A stretch of DNA of 64,000 nt from the NCBI GenBank assembly GCA_958298945.1, contig OY282605.1, forward strand, positions 27,010,811 through 27,074,810. The letters are read 5' to 3'. Shown piece by piece: positions 34,345 through 46,500 of the stretch (positions are counted from its first letter, which is position 1; the number at the start of each line of letters is the position of its first letter). Origin of the DNA: Atherix ibis. Lineage: Eukaryota; Arthropoda; Insecta; Diptera; Athericidae. Made by a program: the position numbers and the translations under genes. A model generated the notes under the pieces. The model had not been told where the DNA came from, did no database searches, and saw only the letters and a program-made list of their open reading frames with translations.

Positions 34345-34924
34345 AAATGTAATAAAATAATATTTAAATTAAAAGTTTGAATTTTACTGCATTTTATTTA
34401 TTCTTACTTTCCAAAGTGCAAATTGGCTAACCATTTATTTATGTCAAACTTTCAAATCCCAGGAACACAATTTGTTGAAAGATGTTTAAAAAAATGTAGA
34501 AAAATTACCATTTTTTCACGTATGATACTATAAATACAAATAAGAATTTACTGAAATAATATACCATAAATTGTACACAAAATGACATGTGAAAGTTCTC
34601 TATTTGAGAAGTCATTTTTTACAAATTATGTCTTGTGATTAATACAACTTAAATCAGAATTTACTAGGTATTATGTTTATTAAAAATATGAATTAGCTTA
34701 ACTCTATTATTTCAAGATATGCGCAAATTAAATAATTCCCAGAAGGACAACAGACGATCACATCAGTTAATACAATATCCTTGTCAGAAATACAGAATAC
34801 CTTACGTGATTACTATTATAATTTTTTTTTAAAATTATAGCAAAAAAATAATTTATAAAGTTCACCTAAAATAAAGAAAAGCTCATCCGGTCAGACTGAC
34901 CTAGTCTGACAAGAAATGCCAAGC
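34345..34924. other. AT-rich spacer with a Tc1-like terminus
   Basis: TTACTTTCCAAAGTGCAAAT at about 34404-34425 is the cleanest example of the terminal sequence shared by the Tc1-like relics. The rest is AT-rich with nothing recognised. Confidence 0.45.
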
Positions 34925-36690
34925 ATATTTATGTAACAAAAAATTTCTAAAAAAATCGTCGGTAAAAAGTTTTGGTCAACATTTTCGGTTAAAATTTTTA
35001 TTAAAAATGTTCGGGAAGATTTTCGGTAAAATATTTCGGTGAGAATTTTTTAGTTAAAATTTTCCATAAAAACTTTCAGTAAAAATTTTTGTTAAAAAAT
35101 TTGTGCAAGCAACTTTTTAAAACTATTCGGAGACATTTTTCGGCAAAAAACTTCGTAAATTTTTTGGTAAAAATTGTTGCCAAAATTTTCGGTAAACATT
35201 TTTGGTCAAATTTTCAATAAAAATTTTTGCTCAAATTTTCGGTAAAAATTTTCGGCATAAATTTTCGATAAAAATTTTTGGTAAAATTTTCGGTAAAAAT
35301 ATTTAGTACAAATTTTTTTTTAAATTTTCTGTATAAATTTTTGTTTAAATTTTCGGTATTAATTTTCTGTAAGAACTTACGGGAAAATTTTCATAAACAC
35401 TTTTGATAACATTTTTAGTAAAAATTGTTAGTAGAATTTTCGGTAACAATTTTTTTAAAATTTTCGGTAAACCTTTTTGGTGAAATTTTCGGTAAAAATT
35501 TTCGCCATAAATTTTCGGTGAACATTTTTAGTCAAATTTTCGGTAAAAATATTTAGTACAAATTTTTTTTTAAATTTTCTGTAGAAATTTTTGTTTAAAT
35601 TTTCGGTGTTAATTTTCTGTAAGAACTTACGGGAAAATTTTCATAAACACTTTTGGTAAGATTTTCAGTAAAAATTGTTGGTAGAATTTTCGGTAACAAT
35701 TTTTTTACAATTTTCGGTAAACCTTTTTGGTCAAGTTTTCGGTAAAAATTTTCGGCATAAATTTTCGGTGAACATTTTTAGTCAAATTTTCGGTAAAAAT
35801 ATTTAGTACAAATTTTTTTTTAAATTTTCTGTATAAATTTTGTTTAAATTTTCTGTAAAAGCTTACGGGAAAATTTTCATAAACACTTTTGGTAACATTT
35901 TCAGTAAAAATTGTTGGTAGAATTTTCGGTAACAATTTTTTTACAATTTTCGGTAAACCTTTTTGGTCAAGTTTTCGGTAAAAATTTTCGGCATAAATTT
36001 TCGGTGAACATTTTTAGTCAAATTTTCGGTAAAAATATTTAGTACAAATTTTTTTTTAAATTTTTTTTTAAATTTTCGGTATTAATTTTCTATAAAAACT
36101 TACGGGAAAATTTTCTGTAAAAAATTTTCAGTAAACATTTTTGGTTAAATTTTTGGTACAAATTTTTGGTAAAATTTTCGGTAAACATTTTTGGGAAAAT
36201 TTTCGATAAAAATTTTTGGTATAAAAATTTCTGTAAGAACTTATGGAAAATTTTCGAGTAAAGATATTAAGTTGAATTTTCGGGTAAAAATATTCGGGTA
36301 AAATATTTGGTAAAATTTTCGGTAAAAATTTTGTACATAAAAAATTTCAGTAAAATTTGTAGAAATTTTTGGTAACAATTTTCGGTAAAGATTTGCGGTA
36401 AAAATTTTCGGTAACAATTTTTGGTAAAATTTTCGGTTTTATCAAAATTTTCGGTAAAACTTTTTGGTCAAATTTTCGGTAAAAATTTTTGATATAAACT
36501 TACGGGAAAAATGTCTGTAAAAAATTTTCAGTAAACATTTTTGAGAAAATTTTCGATAAGAATTTTTGGTATAAAAATTTCTGTAAAAACTTATGGAAAA
36601 TTTTCGAGTAAAAATATTTAGTAAAATATTCGGTACGAATTTTTGCTGAAAAATGTCGGTTAAAATTATTGGTAGAAATTTTTTACCATT
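34925..36690 (+). repeat. Satellite array 5 with ~240-bp higher-order repeat
   Basis: Monomers of the TTTTCGGTAAAAATT family. A variant block with CTTACGGGAAAATTTTCATA recurs at 35376, 35626 and 35862 and, diverged, at 36099, giving a higher-order unit of 236-250 bp in four copies. The lysine-rich minus-strand frame at 35705-35935 is a by-product. Confidence 0.9.
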
Positions 36691-38777
36691 AATAATAGAG
36701 AAGGTTTATGCTCCAATTATTTTATTAAAGAGAAGAGAGCTTGCAAAATTACCGTTTTTTTTAAAAATAGTAGGAAACTTAAAATATTTCCTTTTTTGGA
36801 TTCATTCGTAGGATTTAATTTGAAATAAATTCATGAGATCCTTTTATTAAAATTGTTTTTACTTTCATAATACGAGTATATCGTGCACATATAATAATAA
36901 CGTTAACAAGTACTTAACAAAAGACAATCCCAGAAAAGATTCCTCTTTGATATCAAAGCAAGTGCATCAAATGCTTAAAAAAAAAGAATCCCATAAAATA
37001 AAATAAAAATTATTTTAACAAAATACCACATTTACGAAAAGAACCGATAAAGGTATATGTGAACAAGGGTTATCCTTTGATAAGCTTATTCTTTTGTTTA
37101 AGCAATCCTTTAATTAGTGTTTACCACTCAGGAGGCTTTTGCTAGTGCTCGTTATCGTAAAGGAATTGATTTGAGTTTTTCCTTGCTGTATGATACCTTT
37201 GTAATGGATGATACCTTTGCGATGAATTTTTTTACATATATACACGTAAGTAATTGATAATAATTGAAAAATTATTTTCCTGAAACTTAAAAGCCAAATC
37301 ATTTTGATAAGAGCCCATAAAAGTAAGTATCTTTACTTCAAAGATGCTATAAAAATAATGGAAAAAAGACACGTTTAAGTATAATAACAATTTTGAATGA
37401 GTTTTTATTATTAGTAAAAAAATAAAATGATGAAAAAGAGACACGTTTAAGTACAATAAAAAATTTGGAATGAGTATATAAAATAATTAAATTTTATTTG
37501 TATTGGTTCTTAAAAAAATTTATTCATTAATAAACTCAAGATTCAAATATCCATTTAACAGTTTGTTTTTAAAAATATTTGGTTTTTAAATATCTTTAAA
37601 AAAATTGTTCTTAATTTTTCTAAATTTTTATAAAATTATTATGCCATTTAACTTTTTATAATAAAAAATTACTTTTAGAATTAAAAATAACCATTTTTTT
37701 TAGAAACTTTTAGGCACTTAAAATTTAAAACACTAAGAAAAAATAGACTTTTTGCGCGAAAAATCATTTATTAATAAAGAAAATTAAAAAAAAAAATAAT
37801 AGATATAAGCAAAAATATCACATCAAAGATTATTGCAATATGGCGGAAAAAAATCTACAAAATCTTTTTCTACGACAAAATATCTGATGAACATCACTTC
37901 AAATCTCAGCAATACCTCTGAGCTTTTACTATAAAATTCCTTTTGATATGCTCTCCTTCTCATCGTGGATATTCAAAATTTATTCGCGTAAATTAGCTAA
38001 ATCCTATATGATAGAAAAACAGAAAATCAAGCCTAACAAATTCAGATGCATCTGAACCTTTTGAACGATCCCCCAAACGATGCTATTTGGAGTCAAATAA
38101 CTCGTCACGTATTTCGCATATGGAAGACTTGATAATATTTTTGAAAAAAAAAATATTGCTAATTGTTAAGATAATCCTTTGTATATGAATACATTCCACA
38201 CAAAAAAAAAGAGTTTATTTTTTAAATAAAACAAGTACGAAAACATTGTAAAAATCATCAAAGATTGAGTATCACTACTATGAGAATTTTCCATCTAAAA
38301 AGGAGTCAAGCATTCTTTTGGGTTTCTTTTTAATTGAAAGCTTTTTAAAAAATTTTAAAATTCTTTTTTCTACCAGTGTTTTTTTATTTTTACCTTTGAA
38401 AGATTTTCTTTTTATTGTGATCATTTTTTTTTCCTTTTTCATTGAAAAAAACTTTTTGATTAAAAGCAAAAAAAAAACTACTATTAAAACGTTGTACCTT
38501 TGGGTTATTCGGTTTAAAAATGTAAACATGTATTTTCAAATGAATTTATGCAAGTTTTAGAAAATTTATATTATTTCCTTTTTTTAATTTATAAAATAAT
38601 ATGAATTAAATTACAATAGGATTTATATTATATTGAAAATGTATTATAAGAAAAACTAGAAGTCATTATTTTCATGCATGTCGTTTTTTTCCTGTTAATA
38701 GGTTGCAAAAAATTTATTTTTTCTCCTCTCACTCCTTTTTTAGTATCACATAATAATAAATAATGTGAAAATTGCTA
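36691..38777. other. AT-rich spacer with small duplications
   Basis: A stretch with GACACGTTTAAGTA is duplicated near 37368 and 37440 (about 75 bp apart), and a GATACCTTTG stretch near 37191 and 37209. Remaining open frames (37114-37456, 38278-38560) are homopolymer-driven. No gene recognised. Confidence 0.4.
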
Positions 38778-39080
38778 AAGAAAGTACATCAGCCAATAGA
38801 GAAGCAGCTCAAAGCTTTCCCAAAAGTTTTCCCACAATTATAGACAAAGGCAATTGCAAGCAGAACTAGTCTATAACGTTGATGAATTTGCCTTAGATTA
38901 GAAAAAATTGCCTAAAAAGTCATATAGTATATTGGGAAAAATACGGTTCTATTGTTGAGGCGTCAAAAGATAGGATAACTTTATTTTTTTGTTCTAATGC
39001 AGCTGGAGAACATGTATATAAGCTGATGTTAATTAATCGGTACTGAAATCCACGTGTAATAAAAAAATTAACACTTTCTG
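38778..39080 (+). pseudogene. pogo/Tigger/jerky-like transposase fragment
   Basis: The plus strand reads LVYNVDEFALD, stop, KKLPKKSY near 38865-38920. After a frame change it reads VEASKDRITLFFCSNAAGEH and NPRVIKKL near 38960-39070. NVDE..L..K.LP.K.Y...A.KDR.TL..C.NA.G is the block around the first two acidic catalytic residues of pogo-superfamily DDE transposases (CENP-B/jerky relatives). Stops and frameshifts show it is dead. Neither end of the element could be found. Confidence 0.6.
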
Positions 39081-39656
39081 ATTACTACCGAGGCAATAAA
39101 AATGAAATGTTTGGAAATTGATTTTATCATGGCAATATGATAAGTTAGTGATAATTGTAAGAATTGTAGCTGATATTAACAAATTAATATTTTTTTTAGT
39201 ATTTAACATTTTTTAAAATATATTATAAAGAATTTCATATATATTGGATAATTAGTTAAGTTTTGTCAGCTATTAAAATGAGAAAAATTTTGTGTTTTTT
39301 TATTTATATAGAAAATATGTGAATTTTGTTTGTTAATTAAATAGTATTTTTTAAAGATATGATGCTAAACTTTTCAAATAATGTGTAAATAAAATTTTCG
39401 GTATAAGAAAGCTACATGACCAAAGAACGTGTTCCTATAATCACTTTAATTTTTTAAGTGTTTGGACAATTTTAAGCATTATCCAAATAAATTTTTACTT
39501 TGATTTGTATCTTAAGATAGAATAGGGTATACTATTTCAAATTAAGAAATCAAATTTTAGTGAAAACTATGGGTTTCTACTAGCGAACGTGCACCGAACA
39601 AGGAGAAAACGGTTCAATCGGCAGAAAAGGTCATGGCTACTGTTTTTTGGCATATA

Positions 39657-40954
39657 AAGGGTTTTCGAATAAGAGTGATATGATTTCTTTTTTTAAAAAA
39701 ACATACTAATTGTGGAGGAAATTCAACTGTTTTTTAATAAATGTGAAGTACAATCGATACAATTAAGTTCTAAATAAAACGTTATTCAAATGGCCTCCAC
39801 GACTTCTTTTGCAGGAACGAATTCGATGAACCCAAGTTTCGAGCACTTTTTCCACTAAATCAAGTCGTATGTCATGAATAGCACGTTCAATATTGACTTC
39901 TAAAGCTTGAAGAGAGTCTGGTTTATTGCTAAAGACCAATGACTTCAAATAACCCTACAAGAAATAGACTAATGGTGTTAAATCACAACTTCTTGGAGGC
40001 CATTCAATGTCACAATTTCTTGAAATAATCGAATCTCCAAACTTTTCTCGCCATAATTCGGTTGTTGCACGTGCTGTGTGGCACGTAGCCCCGTCTTTTT
40101 GGAACCAGATTTTGTCAAGATCAACTTCTTCCAATTTCGGCCATAAAAAGTTGGTTATCATCAATCTATACCGCTCTCCATTGACAGTAACGGTGCTACC
40201 AGATTCATTTCGAATGAAGTACGGATCGATGATTCCACCACACCAAAAACCACACCAAACTGTCAATTTAGGTGAATGTAATGGGTGTTCATGATAAATT
40301 TGTGAATTTTCTTCGCACCAGAATCGACAGTTTTGTTCATTTACCGCACCACTCAGATGAAAGTGAGCCTCATCGGAGAAGATGATTTTCTTTAAAAAAT
40401 CGTTATCGTTTTCAAGTTGTTCCAAGAAAAAATCAGCAAATTCACGACGGTGGTCCAATGGCTTCAGTTCTTGAGTGATAACAATGTTATACGGATGCAA
40501 GCCCAAATCCTTTCTGAAAATCCGCCAGGTTGTGGTTTGAGACAGTCCCAATTCTTGAGAACGTCTTGGAATCGACAAATTGCGGTCTTCAGCAACACTT
40601 GCCTGAACGGCAGCAATATTTTCATTACTTCGAGCGGTTCTTTATCTTATTGGCCCTTGAACATTATGTAAAGAAAATGTACGGCCGAAATTTATAACAA
40701 CTCGACGAATAGCGAACACAGTTGAACGATTAATACGAGCATAAAAGGAAAAAGCGCACGAAAAGTTGCAATTGGAGAACGATTATTTTCATAATAAAAT
40801 TGAATAATTTGTAAACATTGGTTTTGCGTATATTTCTCCATGATAAAATTGTAAGCATTATTAAATACAATGGAAAAAAAATGACAGATCACGACATATT
40901 ACAAATGGCCGAAACGTCACTTAGAAATTATATCACTCTTATTTGAAAAACCTA
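39657..40954 (-). mobile_element. Tc1/mariner element, DD41D spacing, 1,298 bp
   Basis: Terminal inverted repeats AAGGGTTTTCGAATAAGAGT at 39657 and, as reverse complement, TAGGTTTTTCAAATAAGAGT ending at 40954 (28 of 32 positions agree by eye). They are bordered by TA at 39655-39656 and 40955-40956. The element sits inside a mariner transposase relic on the opposite strand. It is the most complete member of the Tc1-like group whose relics are scattered over the window. Confidence 0.9.
39763..40841 (-). pseudogene. Tc1/mariner transposase (rosa-type DD41D), inactivated
   Basis: Start MEKYTQNQCLQIIQFYYENN at 40841. Helix-turn-helix region with SIPRRSQELGLSQTTTWRI (about 40520-40575), LHPYNIVITQELKPLDHRRE, first catalytic Asp in IIFSDEAHFHLSG near 40385, and VWCGFWCGGIIDPYF near 40245. 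The second catalytic Asp is in WFQKDGATCHTAR near 40085, followed by WPPRSCDLTPLVYFL near 39970. C-terminus CKRSRGGHLNNVLFRT, stop at 39763. The residue 41 positions after the second Asp, normally the third Asp, is Val. The Trp after YFL is a stop (TAG, 39955-39957). A stop near 40640 and a frameshift near 40745 also break it. About 359 codons, near the usual length. Confidence 0.9.
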
Positions 40955-41070
40955 TATGTGGTATAATCTTCATCGATTATCTTTAAAAGGTAAAAATAGA
41001 ACAGTATTAAACAATATTATTAGACCTGTTGAATATTGAAATCACGATAAAACGACTGCAATTTAATTAA

Positions 41071-42876
41071 AAAAAAATTTACCTGTCATCACCTACACTT
41101 TTATCACTAATTGCGATATTATACAATAAATAACTTCTTCACTCAAAGTATTCTCTGGATTTTATTCCCTTTATCTTTTTTCTATTTCCAAAGATATAGA
41201 AATGGCTTTAGGTAAAGAAATTTGCATCTAATTCTAAAAATATAGGAGAAATTGAAGCCTAAATTTAAACAGTTTGACAAATCATACGATACAAATGGTC
41301 TAAGGAAGTTGGAATATCTGAAAATAAAGAAAGTCAATCTAAAAAGAGACTGCGTTAATAAAGAAATTAATTTTTATTGAATAAATTAATTTTCTGTTAC
41401 TATTATCACTAACTTATCAGACTACCGTTGTATTAGTAAAAACGTGGGCATACATTAAATTCAATATTCTCAGGAGTGCAATTTTTTGTAAGCAATTTTT
41501 TTTATATTGTATTTTTTTTTTGTTTTAAAATACATTTCCAAGTGTAATTTAATAAAAATAAAAAAAAATTCAATCAAATTTGATGTGGGTCACAATATTT
41601 TCATCGCATTATACGAATTTACGCTGTATAAAAGTAGTCCAATTTATTTTATTAGAAAATTATCAAAAATATAGAAAATTTATTTACAATGGAATTTTAA
41701 CAATATTCCACTTGGCCACAAATATCTCAATTATCACACCTTTGATTATGAATAGAAAAAAATATTCTACACCTTTGGCTATTGATTATACTGATAAATG
41801 CAATACAATTCATATGAGAAGGGATGTCAGAAAAAAAAATCCTCAACCGTAAATAATGAGAACAAAAACCTTAAATCGAAGAGGAATTGTATCCTAGAAT
41901 CTCGAATTACGTTTCTATTCTTTTTCGTAAATTGAATTAGAAGAAAATAAAACTACGACTATTTGGGCAAATCCGAATTGAATTCAGTTCAAAATCTCAG
42001 CACGTATCCCAGTTCACAGTTTTTGTGGCCAAAACTACCACCAAACCATACTCGGTTAGGTGAAAATCATCAATACAGAAAATTACAATGAAATTGTCAC
42101 AAAATTATTTTCGAACCATCACTAACCAGCAAAAGGAGCAGGACCAAAACAAGAAGCGTCTTTTCGTCCGTACAATCATTGTTGTTAAAATAGTCCAGAC
42201 CCATTTCGAATTGTATTTGGTATGGCTTCAAGAAACAAAAATTACTTTTGTCTATTCTCAAAGGAACACCAACATAAGGACGTGCTTCAGAAAGGACTAA
42301 CTCACAAGGGAAGTTCAAAAGTTACTCCATCTTTCTTTGGTTCTTGGGTTTTCATCTGTCTTTTCTGTTTTAAATCGATTCCTTTCTATTTTCCGCAATT
42401 TATTTAATTTTTCTCTATAACATCTGTGAAATTGCGTTAAGTAAAAAATAAAAAAAAAATGGAAGACTAAAGAAAGTCGAGACCTTCTTTAATGAAACGA
42501 ATAATATTAGACCACCACAAATTACTTCTTGTCAAAATATTATCTCATATTCAGTCCTTTCTTGGGAATTTTCCATATTTTTTTTTTTGGAAATGTCAAT
42601 GAATACTCATTGTTCCATAATAGATTGTCCAAAAAGGTATCGAGTGTATTCCATTTTAGAAAATGCAGACTCATTTTTGGTTATGATTTGTTCAAGAGGC
42701 ACACTAGAGATTTAAGGGAAACTCAGGTAATGGTGGATGGCAGACGAGTGTGACTGAGATTTTATTTTTTTTATATCAAAAATAAATGATGACATACTAT
42801 TCTGAATTTTCTATTAACTAAATTTGATGGCGATAAAAAATCACAATTACTCAAAAGTCAGCATTTTTTCTTTTAC
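41071..42876. other. AT-rich spacer, no gene recognised
   Basis: Open frames at 41580-41852, 42088-42407 and 42529-42753 show no recognisable domain. 42097-42318 is open on both strands. Nothing supports a gene. Confidence 0.4.
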
Positions 42877-43437
42877 GGATTATTCATTTTGCAGTTTGGA
42901 AAGTAAAATTTTTTTTTTATTAAAACTATTAAAAAAAAGTAAAATAAAATTTTAATTTATTTATTATTAATTTTATGCCATTTAATATAATTTTAAAAAT
43001 TATTTTATTGTTATATAATAAAGGGGTGTTATTTGTTTGTAGAGGCAGTTATAGCTAATTTATAACAATATGGGCGTATGATTCTTAATCCTGTTTGACC
43101 AAAAGTTAAAGATATAAATCTAAATTTTATAAAGTTTAAATAAAATAGTATCATAAGGCATGTTATATAGATAATTATTAAATTTTTTACTATTTAAGCA
43201 TCACCATCCGTCATGAAATAGTCAAATTACAGCTCGATAACTGCGAAAAAGTAACCAAAACTTACCTAAAAATAAGCGAGTCCTGCAAAAGATCTTTTAA
43301 TTTAAATTTAAAAATATTCTATTCAATTATATAATGGCATAAATAAAACTATATAATTTTATAAGAATTATATTAATATAAAAATTATAAATATTTTATA
43401 TTAAATTTTATTTTCCAAAATTTAATTTGGATAATCC
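42877..43437 (+). mobile_element. Short Tc1-like derivative with matching ends (561 bp)
   Basis: Left end GGATTATTCATTTTGCAGTT at 42877; right end, as reverse complement, GGATTATCCAAATTAAATTT ending at 43437 (about 27 of 34 positions alike). Inside, 43200-43300 reads ITIRHEIVKLQLDNCEKVTK then YLKISESCK, the C-terminal block of the family transposase. It is a deletion derivative that keeps both ends and the transposase tail. Confidence 0.65.
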
Positions 43438-44199
43438 TTTATAAAGAAAATCATATTACAATCTTAGCTGGAAAGCAATCCTTCCCTTCTTATGATAATT
43501 TCTTCTACTAAAACTTTTTTTTTTTTTTTAAATACTGCAGTAGTTCAAGTACTTTAGAATGAATATTGTAAAGAAATTATTTTTTTTTTTTTTTGCAAAT
43601 GAATAGAATTAAGTGCATACCAAAACAAACACATAAAAATGGCTGCACTTCGATTGAGAAATTTTTGGTCGTAGAAGTTATTGTAATTTTTCAAAAGTTC
43701 CATTCAATTTTTTTTCTGTGGTATTGTATACGTAGCAGTTTAGATACTTCGACTTAAACTTGAAAGTTTCCAGTCATCTAAGTGCACTGAACAATAAAAC
43801 TTTTCTACTAAAAAGTCACTAAAAAAATATTTCGGAAAGTAAATTTTATCTGAGTTCATTTACCAAATTTGTCCTTTTATAGTTTTTTTTTGTCCTTTTT
43901 GATTTGCCTTTTATGAATTAGTGAACAAATTCTTCTCAATTCATTTTTATGAACATTAATAGGAAATTTTGCATTTTTTTTATAAAATTTATGAGTTTCT
44001 TAAAAGTGTCCTTATTTTCTTATTATATAACGTTGGAAGTTTACTCAATAAATAGTTATTGTTGACAATAGCGCTTTTGAAATGTTGATAGTAACTGCCA
44101 ATTTTTGTAGTATGCAGATTTTTGTCAATTCATTTTACAACTTTTAGATTTTATCGGCAGTTCTAAGATGAAGTCGTTTTAAGTGTTTTTTTATGATTT
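43438..44199. other. AT-rich spacer, no gene recognised
   Basis: Homopolymer-rich sequence without recognisable features. Confidence 0.4.
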
Positions 44200-45450
44200 T
44201 GGAGAACAAAAAAACCACGTAGACTTGGATCAGGTGACTTACAGCACGTGGTTTATCAACAGAGATGGGCACGTGACGGGAAGGGGGGGGGGGGTATATA
44301 TAGTGGATTATCTAAGAATCTCATCTACCTCGAAGAACCCTTTTTCTGAGTGTTTCAAGGACATTTTTAGAACAAACAAAAATTGTGGCAGTTGCTCCTG
44401 GGGTCTCAAATACTAACAAACGACTTTACTAGCTCCACATTTATTCTTCGTCTGCAACTGCTTATTGGTCCATTAAAAATGCCTAATGCAGGAAAAAGTC
44501 ACACGGGCTGAGACTAGATTGATAGGGAACCAGAAATCTTTCGACAAAAAAACTTCTTTTCTCAGCCGTTCAAGGGTTTCTTTATAAAAACAATTGTTGA
44601 TAATTTCTCCTGAGGTATCAAATCCTCAGAAAAAACCTCACTAGCTCGACATTTTCATCGCCTTTCGATGTTCAAGAGCTTTCTGAATAAAGCTAGTTTT
44701 TCACTGCTTCTAAGCCTTCCGAAAATTCTTAAGGTCACCGACAAAGTTAAGCAAAAAAAAACACACGGGCTGAGATAAAACAAAAAGGGGATCTAAAGAG
44801 CCACACAATTCCAGGTTTCCGACAAAAACTTTTGATGAAGATAACCGGGTGACCGACGTCATTGTCATAGTATAGCATCCAAGTGTCTACAAAGTATGGT
44901 ATGCCCCGGAGAATCCTTTTTATAAGTCCTTAACGGGTTTCTTTATAAAAAAAATTATAGATAGTTTCTTCTGTGGTCTTAAATCCTCACAATTTTAAGA
45001 TCCAAAATCCTCACAATTTTAAGTTTTTTTTTATAAAAAAAATTTGTTGTACAATTTATCCGGGGGATTTTTCTCCACATTTTCATCGCCTTTCGATGAT
45101 AAAAAGTTTCTTGAACAAAGTTCGACTTTCACTGCTTCTGGGCCGTCCAAAAATTCTTAATGCCACCAACAAACTTGAGCAAAAAGTTACACGGGCTGAA
45201 ATAAGACTAAAAGGGAATCTAGGAAGCCACCTGGTTTCATATTTCCTATAAAAAATTGTTGACGAAGATACGAGAGTCGTTCAATAAGTCCTTAGAAAAT
45301 CCAAGAAATTGCGCTCGTAGTGTCGATAAATATTTTATTTATAAAAACAACTTTTTTTTGTAAGTAGCATTATTGACAGGAAAGCTGTCAAAATTTCAGC
45401 TCGATCCATAGCGTAAGTCAATTTCTAACAACATTTATTTGTGCATAACA

Positions 45451-46500
45451 ATGGACAAAAGCGAGTTTAGGGCTGTCATCAAACATTTCCATTTGAAAGG
45501 CTTAAGCCCGAAAGAAATCAAAGCCGAGTTGGATGCAGTTCATGGCATATCTGCACCTGTGTTTGCGACGGTTTACAATTGGGTGAATGAATTTAAACGT
45601 GGCCGTTCATCCACAAAAGATGAACATCGTTCAGGACGCCCAGTTGAGGTGTCTACTCCTGAAATCATCGACAAAATCCACGATCTGATTTTGAACGATC
45701 GGCGAATTAAAGTGCGCGAATTAGTTGAAGCCATGGGCATATCACAAGGTACAGTCGCTTCAATTTTGCATGAAAAATTGTCTGTGAAAAAAATTTCGGC
45801 AAGATGGGTTCCGCGTTTGCTGTCAGAGGAGAATAAGAGCAATCGTGTTGTGGACTCTGAGGCTATGTTGCCACTCTTCCATCGCAATCCTGACGAATTC
45901 CTTCGTCGATATGTCACTGTGGACGAAACCTGGATACACTACTACACTCCAGAAACGAAGAGACAGTCATCACAGTGGATTTTCAAGGGTAAACGGGCTC
46001 CGAAGAAGGCAAAAACTGTTCCGTTGGCCGGCAAGGTGATGCCCACGGTCTTTTGGGATTCGCAGGGCTTCATTTTTATCGACTACTTGGAAAAAGGAAA
46101 AACAATAACAGGAGCGTATTACGCGTCGTTATTGCAACGGTTGAGCGAAGAAATCAAAGAGAAACGCCCCCATCTGAAGAAGAAAAAAATCCTCTTGCAT
46201 CAGGACACTGCGCGTGTGCAAAACACCTGCGCTGTTTCCATGGCCAAAATTGTGTAATTGAGAATGGAATTGTTGCAGCATCCCGCTTATTCAGCAGATT
46301 TGGCCCCGAGTGACTATTTTCTTTTCCCCAATCTAAAGAAATGGCTTGGCGGACGACGGTTCACTTCCAACGAGTACGTCATTGCTCAAACGGATGAGTA
46401 TTTTGCAGAACTTCCGAAATACTATTTTTTGGACGGGATAAAAATTTTGGAAAAACGGTTGGAAAAGTGTATAGAGCTAAAAGGCGATTATGTTGAAAAA
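45451..46500 (+). pseudogene. mariner transposase (DD34D), one internal stop
   Basis: Starts MDKSEFRAVIKHFHLKGLSP at 45451. It has both helix-turn-helix segments, WVPRLLSEENK, the first catalytic Asp in VDETWIHYY, the second in LHQDTARVQ and the third in APSDYFLFPNLKKW, ending with KGDYVEK at 46500 (about 350 codons). Defects against the sister copy at 12499: GAA became TAA at 46255-46257; the conserved Asn after the second Asp is Thr; and a 3-base insertion lies in ARVQN, making the second-to-third Asp spacing 35 instead of 34. Much closer to intact than the other copies, but not expected to be active. About 93% of residues agree with the sister by eye. Confidence 0.92.

Larger units (their letters stand above)
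39560..41070 (+). pseudogene. Old mariner transposase fragment, split by a later insertion
   Basis: 39580-39656 reads TSERAPNKEKTVQSAEKV then MATVFWHI. After the insertion, 40955 onward reads CGIIFIDYL and, with frame changes, a TILLDLLNIEITIKRLQF-like stretch to about 41070. This matches the block between the first and second catalytic Asp of the mariner family at 12338 and 45271 (KTVPSAGKVMATVFWDSQGI). Removing 39657-40954 plus one TA restores the expected residue count between FW and GIIFIDYL. Confidence 0.75.
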
